Origin: Verrucomicrobiota bacterium
GTDB lineage: Bacteria; Verrucomicrobiota; Verrucomicrobiia; Opitutales; Opitutaceae
NCBI GenBank assembly: GCA_023428905.1
Contig: JAEYWP010000008.1
Span: 248,001 to 312,000 of the forward strand
Length of the DNA stretch: 64,000 bases
Direction of reading: 5' to 3'
The notes beneath the pieces are model-generated. The model was not told the DNA's origin and searched no databases. It saw only the letters and a list, made by a program, of their open reading frames with translations. Positions 8,793 to 16,322 of this stretch are shown here, piece by piece (position 1 is the stretch's first letter; each line of letters begins with the position of its first letter). A program made the position numbers and the translations under genes.

Positions 8793-9832
8793 CGTTTCTT
8801 TGTCGCCCCGGATTTCACCGCGGGCCGCACGCTCTCGTGCTCCGGACCGACCGTGTCGGCCGCATAGGCGCTGCGTTGGCCGAGTGGTCGCTCGGGGCCC
8901 TTGGTGGTATCCGCCAGGGTCTGACGCTCGATTTCCGAGTTCAACTCCGCGCCCAGCAGGATCACGTACGCGGACAGGTACAGCCACATCAGGAAGACCA
9001 CCACCGCCCCCAGCGAACCGTACGTCTTGTCGTAACTGCCGAACGCGGTGACGTAGAGGGAGAACAGGGCGGAGCCCGCGATCCATAGCGAAGTCGCCAG
9101 CAGTGCGCCTGGACTCACCCATTTCCACTGCGGCTCATCCCGGCACGGCGCGTAGCGATACACGACGGCAAGACCCGTGAGGAAAACGGCCACCAGGAGA
9201 GGCCAGCGCAGGATGGACAATGCCAGCTCCGCGCCCGAACCCAGTCCAACGCTGCGCATCACTGCGGGCAGCACGGCGATCAGGCCGATGATGAAGATGA
9301 CGCCGACAATCATACTGAGGGTCAGGCCGATGGCCATCGCGGTCAGCTTCACGAAACCACGCTTCTCCGTTTCGTCGTAGGCGATGTTGAGGCCGGTGAT
9401 GATGGCCTTGGTCGCGTTGGAGCTGCTGTAGAGGGCGATGAGAACGCCCAGGATGGCGCTGATGCCAGCCGACGTCTTCTCGGTGGCAATACGGGTGATC
9501 TGTTCCTCCAACATCGGCATGACCTCACCCGGTACCACCTGGGAAAGCATCCCAAGGTGGCGCGTGAGATCGGAGGCGTCGGACACCAACGCGTAGATCG
9601 CGATCGCAACCGCAAGGGAAGGGACCACGGCGACGAACGCGTAGAAGGCGACCCCGGCCGCGACGATGGAGAGATTGTCTTCGTCCAACTGCGCTTTGGT
9701 GCGCCACAGGATGTCCTTCCAACCTTTTTTCGGGACTTCGGTGGGAGACTTCGCGTGTCGTCCGCGATCCACCTGACCCCTGGCCCGGTCGGGCACGTTT
9801 TCCTCAATGGGAATCTCGTCTCGCTCGTTCAT
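8789..9832 (-). CDS. YihY/BrkB-family inner membrane protein
   Basis: 347 residues with the family hallmarks: an N-terminal amphipathic stretch then 'LSIVAAGVAFYAFVAVVPSL', 'ALYSSSNATKAIITGLNIAY', 'RYAPCRDEPQWKWVSPGALL' and 'YGSLGAVVVFLMWLYLSAYV' followed by 'ILLGAELNSE'. Six transmembrane segments are expected, with a hydrophilic N-terminal tail of about 40 residues and a C-terminal tail of about 50. The family was once called ribonuclease BN, which is not supported; its function is unclear, possibly transport or envelope integrity. It is separated from the DUF3618 block by a terminator, so it is a separate transcription unit with the 72-aa gene. Confidence 0.9.
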   Translation of the reverse strand: MNERDEIPIEENVPDRARGQVDRGRHAKSPTEVPKKGWKDILWRTKAQLDEDNLSIVAAGVAFYAFVAVVPSLAVAIAIYALVSDASDLTRHLGMLSQVVPGEVMPMLEEQITRIATEKTSAGISAILGVLIALYSSSNATKAIITGLNIAYDETEKRGFVKLTAMAIGLTLSMIVGVIFIIGLIAVLPAVMRSVGLGSGAELALSILRWPLLVAVFLTGLAVVYRYAPCRDEPQWKWVSPGALLATSLWIAGSALFSLYVTAFGSYDKTYGSLGAVVVFLMWLYLSAYVILLGAELNSEIERQTLADTTKGPERPLGQRSAYAADTVGPEHESVRPAVKSGATKKR

Positions 9833-9890
9833 GATGATCGCCCCCTCCGTTCAATGTAATGCAGGTGCCACCCGCGCGTATCCGTGGAAT

Positions 9891-9927
9891 AACAAAGCGC
9901 CCGCCGCCGGTGCGGCGGTCGGGCGCT
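9891..9927 (-). terminator. Rho-independent terminator after the DUF3618 gene
   Basis: On the minus strand a strong GC hairpin (arms about 12 bp, AGCGCCCG... / ...CGGGCGCT, 9896-9927) is followed by TTTGTTATT. It lies 11 bases past the stop of the 9938-10936 gene. Confidence 0.85.
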
Positions 9928-9937
9928 GCTGAATCGC

Positions 9938-10936
9938 TCAGGCGGTCGTCGGCATCACGCCTTCGGTACGGGCGGAGTCCTGAACAGCCTGCTTGGCACT
10001 GTCGGCCACGGCCTGGGCCTTGTTCTTGAGGGCCTCGGCAGTCAGTCCCTGCTGCTCCGCTTCACGGCGGGCGGCCTCGGCGGCAGCGCGGGCGACGTTC
10101 TTGCCCTTGTTCATCAGGTCCTGGCTGGCCTGGCGCGCCTGGTCGCGAAGCCGGTCAATGCGCGGACCGACCGTTTCATTGAGCTTGCGCGGGGTGGGAA
10201 TCGCCAGGCCGGCAATGATGCCGAGGGCGAGGCAACCCAGGCCGAGCTCGACCGGATGCTGGTTGGCGGTCGAGGCGACGCGCTCACGACTGGCGTCGTA
10301 CAGATGGCGGCTCTTTTCGGATACCTGTGCGCCGAGCTGGCTGGCCCGCGAACGTGCCGCGTCGGCACTGTGGCTGAGGCGCTCCTTCACCTGCGCAGCG
10401 CGGGCCTGGAGCTGCTCCTTCGCCTGGGCCGCCTTGCCGCGGACCTTGTCCGCCATGCCCGGCTCGGAGCCGGCGACAGGCTGACCCACGATGTCGGAAC
10501 CATATTCAACATCGCCGACATCCCCGATGCCGTAACCACCGCCAGACACCTCATAACCGGTGTCGCCGGCATAGTCGGTTTCGTAGGGGCTGTACCGATA
10601 CTGGTCCATCTCGTCGAGCGAGTCGGACTTGCGGCTGTTATAGATCATCCAGGCGACGCCCGCTCCGATGAGGAGGGCCGGCCAGGGGTTGGACTTGATG
10701 GTAGTGGTGACTGAATTCATGGCGGATCCCGCGGTGTCTGTGACTTTTGATTTGATGGTTGCCGCATGCTGCTGACCGGACTCGGTCCGGAAGTAACCGA
10801 TCACCTCATCGAGCAAATGGCGGCCCTTCATCCGGCTCGTGAGTGCGTCGATGGTCTGATCCATCCGTTGACGCGTTTGGTCGATTTCCGAGCGGAGTGT
10901 GTCGGCCCGGTCGTTTGTATCAGAGAGGTTGTTCAT
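9938..10936 (-). CDS. DUF3618-domain membrane-anchored protein
   Basis: 332 residues. The N-terminus 'LRSEIDQTRQRMDQTIDALT' is the DUF3618 signature, followed by a short membrane segment ('NPWPALLIGAGVAWMIYNSR'). A linker rich in Asp, Gly and Tyr (about 105-155) leads to long Ala/Lys/Gln-rich helices ('AAQAKEQLQARAAQVKERLS') and a second hydrophobic segment ('GLGCLALGIIAGLAIPTP'). It ends in another helical repeat region ('AARREAEQQGLTAEALKNKA') resembling LEA-like stress proteins. The start overlaps the end of the holin-family gene by 17 bases, so it belongs to the same operon. A role in envelope stress or ribosome/membrane tethering is inferred only by analogy with the YqjD group. Confidence 0.8.
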   Translation of the reverse strand: MNNLSDTNDRADTLRSEIDQTRQRMDQTIDALTSRMKGRHLLDEVIGYFRTESGQQHAATIKSKVTDTAGSAMNSVTTTIKSNPWPALLIGAGVAWMIYNSRKSDSLDEMDQYRYSPYETDYAGDTGYEVSGGGYGIGDVGDVEYGSDIVGQPVAGSEPGMADKVRGKAAQAKEQLQARAAQVKERLSHSADAARSRASQLGAQVSEKSRHLYDASRERVASTANQHPVELGLGCLALGIIAGLAIPTPRKLNETVGPRIDRLRDQARQASQDLMNKGKNVARAAAEAARREAEQQGLTAEALKNKAQAVADSAKQAVQDSARTEGVMPTTA

Positions 10937-11366
10937 TGGCGGTGTGGAGTTTGGCCTGGGCCCATTCCTTGTTGTCGCGCAGGGATTCCACCGTCTGACG
11001 CGGCACCAGGGTCTCGCGGCTGAGTGCCTTCTTGGCCTTCGCGAGCATGAGGTAGCCGATCAGGATGATGGCGGCGCCGGTGATCATTCGGGAAAGCCAG
11101 GTGGCGGTGCCGGCTTCGAGCCCAGCGGCGGTCAGGAAGGTCGCGATCAGATCGGCCAGGCCGAAAAGAAGGACGAGCGCTCCCGCGTAGGCGACAAAGC
11201 CGCCCACCGCGACCTGCACGCCGTGACTGACCATGCGTGAGGCCTTCTGGGACAGCTCCGTCTTGGCCAACTCGACCTCCTTGCGCAGGAGGGTACTGGT
11301 CTCATCGCGCAGATCGCGAAGGAGTGTCCCGATGGTGGACGGGGGCGGGGACGTGGGATTGGTCAT
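10920..11366 (-). CDS. Phage holin family / YqjE-like membrane protein
   Basis: 148 residues from the ATG at 11366, which has a good GAGGA ribosome binding site; the frame is open further upstream but lacks one there. It begins with an amphipathic helix ('LLRDLRDETSTLLRKEVELA'), typical of the Actinobacterial holin-X/YqjE family (PF07332). Two hydrophobic hairpins follow ('VAVGGFVAYAGALVLLFGLA' and 'MITGAAIILIGYLMLAKAKK'). Despite the family name, no phage genes lie nearby. It sits between two membrane-anchored stress-type genes, as YqjE does in E. coli. Confidence 0.85.
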   Translation of the reverse strand: MTNPTSPPPSTIGTLLRDLRDETSTLLRKEVELAKTELSQKASRMVSHGVQVAVGGFVAYAGALVLLFGLADLIATFLTAAGLEAGTATWLSRMITGAAIILIGYLMLAKAKKALSRETLVPRQTVESLRDNKEWAQAKLHTANEQPL

Positions 11367-11376
11367 GACCAGGTCC

Positions 11377-12000
11377 TCACAGAGTTTCCGCACGGGGCTC
11401 GGTCGGCCAGGCCTCTTCGAGAGAGACGCCGGTGACGGGAACGTTTTCCGCGTGCGGGTAAGTTTCTTCCGGATACGTGGTGGACACGTGCGGAGCGGTG
11501 CGCTGGGTGGCCTTGAGCAGGTTGCCCACCACCAGGCCGGCCACGAACATGCCTCCGAAGAAGGCGACCGGATGCTGACGGGCGATGCCAGCGGCATCCT
11601 CCTTCAACTGGTTGAGGTCCCGGGCCCGGACGTACTCCGCGACCTGGTTGATGCGGTTGGCGGCCTCATGGGTCAGCCATGCGACATTGGGATCATCGCC
11701 CTCGAGGGATTCGGCGCTGCGGTGCACGGCGTTGCCGTAACTGTCGATGCGGTCGGCAACCTGGGTGCGGCGCTCATCAACCATGCCGGCGGCCTGCTCG
11801 CGGATGCGTCCGGCGGCGTCGGTGGCGGTGCTTTTGAGCTGATTGACCGTGTTGCGGGTGGCTTCCTTGACGGATTGTGACATCCCGGCGACGGAACCGG
11901 ATGCATTGCCGGCGGAGGTCGATTCATTCAGCTCGCTGCCGAAGCCAGGAGCGTTGGGGGCGGTAGACGAAGGTTTCTGGGAAACATCTGATGGATTCAT
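11377..12000 (-). CDS. DUF883/YqjD-like membrane-anchored protein
   Basis: 207 residues from the ATG at 12000, preceded by a strong ribosome binding site (GGAAGGAG). The first 55 residues are Ser/Asn/Gly-rich and probably disordered. A long amphipathic region follows ('VKEATRNTVNQLKSTATDAA', 'EQAAGMVDERRTQVADRIDS'), then 'IARQHPVAFFGGMFVAGLVV' forms a single C-terminal membrane anchor. This layout is that of DUF883/YqjD-like proteins, although sequence identity to that family is loose. It is the first gene of a three-gene minus-strand operon. The long upstream helix could bind other proteins or nucleic acid, but nothing in the sequence decides this. Confidence 0.65.
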   Translation of the reverse strand: MNPSDVSQKPSSTAPNAPGFGSELNESTSAGNASGSVAGMSQSVKEATRNTVNQLKSTATDAAGRIREQAAGMVDERRTQVADRIDSYGNAVHRSAESLEGDDPNVAWLTHEAANRINQVAEYVRARDLNQLKEDAAGIARQHPVAFFGGMFVAGLVVGNLLKATQRTAPHVSTTYPEETYPHAENVPVTGVSLEEAWPTEPRAETL

Positions 12001-12318
12001 AAGGCTCCTTCCACGATTGGACGTTGAGTTATTGGAGGCGTCGCAGGGGGCGATCGCGCCTCTGCCCTCTTTGAGCAGCGTGCGTACCGCCACGTCTAGA
12101 CCCCCGCTCAGAAACCTGTAAGCCCCTGCCCCCCGTGGCGTTAAAAAAGCCCGCCAGCAGGAGGCTCTCAAATCGAAGAACCTTCCTCGCTTGCAGTGTG
12201 CCATGCGCATCGGCGCAAAGCTGCAAACTGCACTGCGCAGGTCGGGCGAGCCGGGTGCGCTTCGGCGAGCGAAGCAGTCGGGCGATTGACTTCCCGCCGG
12301 GAGCGTCACCTTGACGTC
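12001..12318. promoter_or_regulatory. Divergent intergenic region between the DUF883-like operon and a TPR gene
   Basis: 318 bases between divergent genes. It holds the ribosome binding site of the minus-strand operon (around 12003-12012). A GTCTA element at about 12095-12100, read on the minus strand, could be the -10 of an ECF-type promoter, but its -35 partner is poor. A run of six A at about 12145 with weak flanking complementarity is only a faint terminator-like signal. No gene was seen. Confidence 0.35.
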
Positions 12319-13113
12319 ATGCCCTTCCGCGCCTGGCTCCTCTCCGCCCTCTGCCTCGCCATGGCCACGGCGTGGACCCGGGCCGAGCCGACCGGGGCAG
12401 GCGCACCGTCGGAGCAAACCCTGGCGCACGTCCTTGCCCAGGCTGCGGACGCGGAGGCACGCTGGGACCTGACGCAGGCGCTGGCGATGTACCGCCGCGC
12501 CGATGAGCTGCAGCCGAACACTGCCTTTATCCTGCAAAAAATCGCGCGGCAATTGTCCGACTCCGTAGCCGAGGCGAAAACCCGTGAGGAGCGGCGCCAG
12601 CTCGCCGAGGAGGCCCTGGACTATTCGCTGCGGGCGCAGGCGCGGGCTCCCGAAGATCCTGTCTGCACGCTTTCGGTCGCCATCTCCTACGGCAAGCTCG
12701 CCCTGACCGCGGACGCGTCACACCGAATCAAATACGCGGGCCTCGTCCGCGAGCACGCCGAGCGGGCGCTGCAATTGAAGCCGGACTACGACTGGGCGCA
12801 CCACGTGCTGGGGCGCTGGCACTACGAACTTGCCCAGGTGGGTGGACCCACCCGGGCGCTGGCGCGCCTCTTTTACTCGGCTGTTCCGGCCGGGACCTGT
12901 GCGGAAGGGATCGATCACCTCACGCGCGCCGTGGCGCTGGCTCCGGAAAACCCGAGCCATCGCATTGAGCTCGGTCTGGCGCGGATCGCCTGCGGCCGGA
13001 GGGAGGACGGGCTGGCTGAAATCCGTCTCGGCCTAAGCCTGCCTTCCCGGGAAAAACATGATGAAAGCGCCAAGGCGCGGGCCCGGGCCGCCCTGCAGCG
13101 CCTGGGAACGTGA
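12319..13113 (+). CDS. Exported TPR protein
   Basis: 264 residues from the ATG at 12319, chosen because a signal peptide follows (PFRAWLLSALCLAMATAWTRA). The remainder is helical TPR-like repeats ('AEARWDLTQALAMYRRADEL', 'YAGLVREHAERALQLKPDYD', 'GIDHLTRAVALAPENPSHRI'). The layout, including 'AHHVLGRWHYELAQVGGPTR', resembles the RMD1-like (regulator of microtubule dynamics-like) TPR family found in bacteria. It probably acts as a periplasmic protein-binding scaffold; the partner is unknown. It stands alone between divergent and following genes. Confidence 0.7.
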   Translation: MPFRAWLLSALCLAMATAWTRAEPTGAGAPSEQTLAHVLAQAADAEARWDLTQALAMYRRADELQPNTAFILQKIARQLSDSVAEAKTREERRQLAEEALDYSLRAQARAPEDPVCTLSVAISYGKLALTADASHRIKYAGLVREHAERALQLKPDYDWAHHVLGRWHYELAQVGGPTRALARLFYSAVPAGTCAEGIDHLTRAVALAPENPSHRIELGLARIACGRREDGLAEIRLGLSLPSREKHDESAKARARAALQRLGT

Positions 13114-13279
13114 CAACACCCGGCAGCTGTCGACGACGCACGGTTTCTAATGACTGCACAGCGGGGGCATGGCGAGGCGGCGACCGTATCCGAGAATGGC
13201 CCTCCCCTCCTTACCCACGATCCGCTGACCGGACGCACCGAGGGCGCGTCGCAGCGGCCGTCATTCACCGACTGTCACC

Positions 13280-14770
13280 ATGAAGACCACCGTTCTTTGC
13301 CTCACCGCGAGTGTTGTCCTGACCACGGCAGCGGAGGCCGCGGTCTGGCTCCCGAGCCTGTTTTCCGATGGCGCTGTGATCCAGCGCGACCGGCCGGTCC
13401 CTGTCTGGGGTCGCGCCGCGGCCGGGGAAGCCATTGAAGTCCATTTTGGAGAGAGCACCGCATCCTCCGTCGCGGACGCGAACGGCCGCTGGACGGTGCT
13501 GCTGCCACCGCAGCCGGCGTCGCGGGACGGGCGAGTCCTGACGGTGCGCGGCCGCATTGACGGCCACACCTCGGAGGTGACGGCCAAGGACGTCCTTGTC
13601 GGGGATGTCTGGCTCTGCACGGGCCAGTCGAACATGGAGTGGCCGGTGCGGCTTTCCACCGGAGGCCCCGAGACTGCGGCGGCGGAACCGAACCCCTCGA
13701 TTCGCCATTTCAAGGTCCCTCGCACCACCACGGCGGCCCCGCGGGAGGAGATGCAGGCCGACTGGAAATCAGCCACTCCGGAAGAGGCGCTGCATTTTAC
13801 CGGCGTCGGTTATTTTTTTGCCCGCGCCCTCCATGCCGGGACCGGCGTACCGGTCGGCTTGGTCAACTGCACCTACGGCGGCACCTCCATCGAATGCTGG
13901 ATGACGCCAGCCAGCCTCCGCGCATCCGAGGCGGGTCGCACCGCCCTGGCGGCCTGGGAGGAAAGCCGCCGGGATTTCGAGACGGCGGTGCTCCTTTATG
14001 AAAACGCGCTCGCGAGCGCGCCCGGTGAAGCCCAGGCCCACAAGCCGTCGCCACCGGCCGAATACCGCGCGCCGTCCGGCGTCTACGACGGCATGCTGTA
14101 TTCCATCATTCCCTACGCGGCCAGGGGGGTGCTCTGGTACCAGGGTGAAAGCAATGTGGGCCGCGCCGCCGACTACCGCATCCTTTTCCCGGAGATGATC
14201 CAGGCCTGGAGGCGCCACTGGGGGACCCCGGAACTTCCCTTCCTCTTTGTCCAGCTGCCCAATTGGGCGGATGCGAACGACCGGTCCGGCACCGCCTGGG
14301 CGGAACTGCGGGACGCGCAAACCGCTGCGCTGGCTCTGCCCGCCACCGGCATGGTGGTGGCGGCGGACCTCGGCGAGGCGAACGACCTGCACCCGCGAGA
14401 GAAACGCGTCCTGGGGGAGCGCCTTGCCGGCCTCGCCCTCCAGACAGTTTACGGCTCGGGCGCACATGCGCTCAGCCCCGCGGTCAGCGCCGTCGCCCGC
14501 AAGGGCGGGACTGTTCGTATCGAATTTTCCCCCACCACGGATGGCCTCGCACTTCGTCCTGCCGGGGTGGACACGGGCTTCGAGCTGGCCGGGGCCGACG
14601 GGGTTTTCCGGCCCGCCGCAGCCCGCCTCGAGGGTTCTGTCGCAGTGGTTGAAGCCGGCGACGTGCCCGAACCCCGGCAGGTGCGCTACGCCTGGCGCAA
14701 CAATCCCGCCGTGACGCTCTACACCACCGGCGGCCTGCCCGTGGTGCCGTTCGCCCGCACCCTGCCCTGA
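13280..14770 (+). CDS. Sialate O-acetylesterase-type (SASA) carbohydrate esterase
   Basis: 496 residues with a signal peptide (about 1-20). The SGNH-like core contains 'GDVWLCTGQSNMEWPV' with nucleophile Ser117, the second block 'VLWYQGESN' (about 284-292) and the catalytic His371 in 'ANDLHPREKR'. A small beta domain (about 40-100) precedes the catalytic domain, as is usual in this family. These enzymes remove O-acetyl groups from sugars; in plant-glycan loci they act on acetylated hemicellulose, not sialic acid, so the name should not be taken literally. It begins the locus and is followed after 10 bases by another esterase. Confidence 0.88.
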   Translation: MKTTVLCLTASVVLTTAAEAAVWLPSLFSDGAVIQRDRPVPVWGRAAAGEAIEVHFGESTASSVADANGRWTVLLPPQPASRDGRVLTVRGRIDGHTSEVTAKDVLVGDVWLCTGQSNMEWPVRLSTGGPETAAAEPNPSIRHFKVPRTTTAAPREEMQADWKSATPEEALHFTGVGYFFARALHAGTGVPVGLVNCTYGGTSIECWMTPASLRASEAGRTALAAWEESRRDFETAVLLYENALASAPGEAQAHKPSPPAEYRAPSGVYDGMLYSIIPYAARGVLWYQGESNVGRAADYRILFPEMIQAWRRHWGTPELPFLFVQLPNWADANDRSGTAWAELRDAQTAALALPATGMVVAADLGEANDLHPREKRVLGERLAGLALQTVYGSGAHALSPAVSAVARKGGTVRIEFSPTTDGLALRPAGVDTGFELAGADGVFRPAAARLEGSVAVVEAGDVPEPRQVRYAWRNNPAVTLYTTGGLPVVPFARTLP

Positions 14771-14780
14771 TCTTTCCGCC

Positions 14781-16142
14781 ATGACGTCACACACCTGCAG
14801 AGCCGCGCTTGCCGCCCTTCTCCTCTGCGCCGGATTTTCCGCCGGCGCCCATGCCATCGAGATCGATGCGGTGCCGCCCCAAGCCTCACGTCGCGTCGCC
14901 ACCGTCCAGGTACGGGTGGCGCCCGAGCACCGGGACTGGACCTACCAGCCGGGTCAGCCCGCGCGTTTCCGCGTGGCGGTGACCGCGGACAACCAGCCGA
15001 TCGAGGGAGTCCCGGTCTCCTACACGGTGGGGCCGGAGCTACTTCCCGCGCAGACCCGCACGGCGGTGGTGCCGCTCGAGGGTTTGGTGATCGACGGCGG
15101 CACGCTCAACGGGCCCGGGTTTATCCGTCTCCACGTCACGACGGAGGTGGCGGGACGCACCTACCGCGGGTCCGGCACCGCCGCTTTTTCCCCGGAGCTG
15201 ATCCAGCCGACCCAGGTCGAGCCGGCGGATTTCGATGCGTTCTGGGCCCGGGCCAAGGCGGAACTGGCGACAATCCCGATGGAGCCGCGCCTCGTTCCGA
15301 TGCCGGAGGCGTCCACGTCCACCGTGGACGTTTTTCACCTCAGCCTGCGCACCATTGGCCAAAGCTGGCAGGGCCCCGCGCACCTTTACGGCATCCTCTG
15401 CGTCCCCAAGGCCGACGGGAAATTTCCCGCTGTTCTCCGCGTTCCCGGGGCGGGTGTGCGTCCGTACGCCGGCGATATTGGTCTGGCGGAGCGCGGTGTG
15501 ATCACGCTGGAGATCGGGATCCACGGCATCCCCCTGAACCTTCCCAAGCAGGTGTATTCCGATCTCCTCGCCGGCGCCCTGAACGAGTACTGGCTCTTCA
15601 ACGCCGACAACAAGGAGAGTTTCTATTACCGCCGGGTCTATCTGAGCTGCCTGCGCGCCAACGACTACCTCGCCTCGCTGCCGAAATGGGATGGCCAAAA
15701 CCTGCTCGTCGCGGGCGCCAGCCAGGGCGGACAGCTCTCGATCGTGACGGCCGCGCTCGACCCGCGAGTCACGGGACTGGCGGTGACGCACCCCGCGTTC
15801 TGTGATGTCTCCGGCCCCCTGCACGGCCGCGCGGGTGGCTGGCCTCATCCCTTCCGCCCGGATCCCGCAACCGGAGCACCTTCGCGACACGCGACCCCGG
15901 CAAAGATCGAGACGGTGACGTATTACGATGCGGTCAACTTCGCGCGCCGGCTCAAGGTGCCGGGTTTCTACAATTGGGGCTACAACGACGAAGTCTGCCC
16001 GCCCACGTCCACCTACGCAGCGTACAACGTCATCACGGCCCCCAAGGAACTGGCGGTCACCCTGGAGCTGGCCCATGACTACACGCCCGAACAATACGAC
16101 GCGATCACGGGCTGGCTGGTGAAACAGCTCGCCATCCGTTGA
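14781..16142 (+). CDS. Acetylxylan esterase-like (AXE1) alpha/beta hydrolase
   Basis: 453 residues with a signal peptide, an N-terminal beta-sandwich (about 35-140) and an AXE1-type alpha/beta hydrolase domain. Nucleophile Ser314 lies in 'VAGASQGGQLS'; the acid is probably Asp in 'YNWGYNDEVCPP' and the His in 'LELAHDYTPE'. The conserved 'DFDAFWARAKAEL' block precedes the catalytic domain. The predicted role is removal of acetyl groups from xylan, xyloglucan or their oligosaccharides in the periplasm. The gap to the SASA gene is 10 bases, so the two are co-transcribed. Related enzymes include cephalosporin-C deacetylase, so the substrate is not certain. Confidence 0.85.
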   Translation: MTSHTCRAALAALLLCAGFSAGAHAIEIDAVPPQASRRVATVQVRVAPEHRDWTYQPGQPARFRVAVTADNQPIEGVPVSYTVGPELLPAQTRTAVVPLEGLVIDGGTLNGPGFIRLHVTTEVAGRTYRGSGTAAFSPELIQPTQVEPADFDAFWARAKAELATIPMEPRLVPMPEASTSTVDVFHLSLRTIGQSWQGPAHLYGILCVPKADGKFPAVLRVPGAGVRPYAGDIGLAERGVITLEIGIHGIPLNLPKQVYSDLLAGALNEYWLFNADNKESFYYRRVYLSCLRANDYLASLPKWDGQNLLVAGASQGGQLSIVTAALDPRVTGLAVTHPAFCDVSGPLHGRAGGWPHPFRPDPATGAPSRHATPAKIETVTYYDAVNFARRLKVPGFYNWGYNDEVCPPTSTYAAYNVITAPKELAVTLELAHDYTPEQYDAITGWLVKQLAIR

Positions 16143-16239
16143 GCGCGCCGCCGCGGCTGAAACCGATCTCCCCTCCCCCTCCCCGGGAGGGGTGCTCGTC
16201 CGCCGCTAGCGCCGGCCCAGCAGTCACATTTCAGTCTTG

Positions 16240-16255
16240 ATTTATCCTTAAATCC
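16240..16255 (+). promoter_or_regulatory. Inverted-repeat site upstream of GH2 gene
   Basis: GATTTATCCTTAAATC: perfect 6-bp arms around a TCCT spacer, in an AT-rich patch of an otherwise GC-rich region. It matches the sites at 24415-24430 and 24505-24520 (RATTTA-NCCT-TAAATY), with the asymmetric spacer pointing toward the GH2 gene that starts 67 bases downstream. Confidence 0.65.
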
Positions 16256-16322
16256 TAAATGAACTGACCGTCCTCCCGCCCCGCCCTCGTGCCAGGCCCC
16301 CTGGAATGACATTCCCCTCCGC

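Noticed and set aside
10920..11366. Prophage, suggested by the phage holin family name
   Set aside because: The holin-X/YqjE family is chromosomal in many bacteria and no phage structural, lysis or replication gene is nearby.
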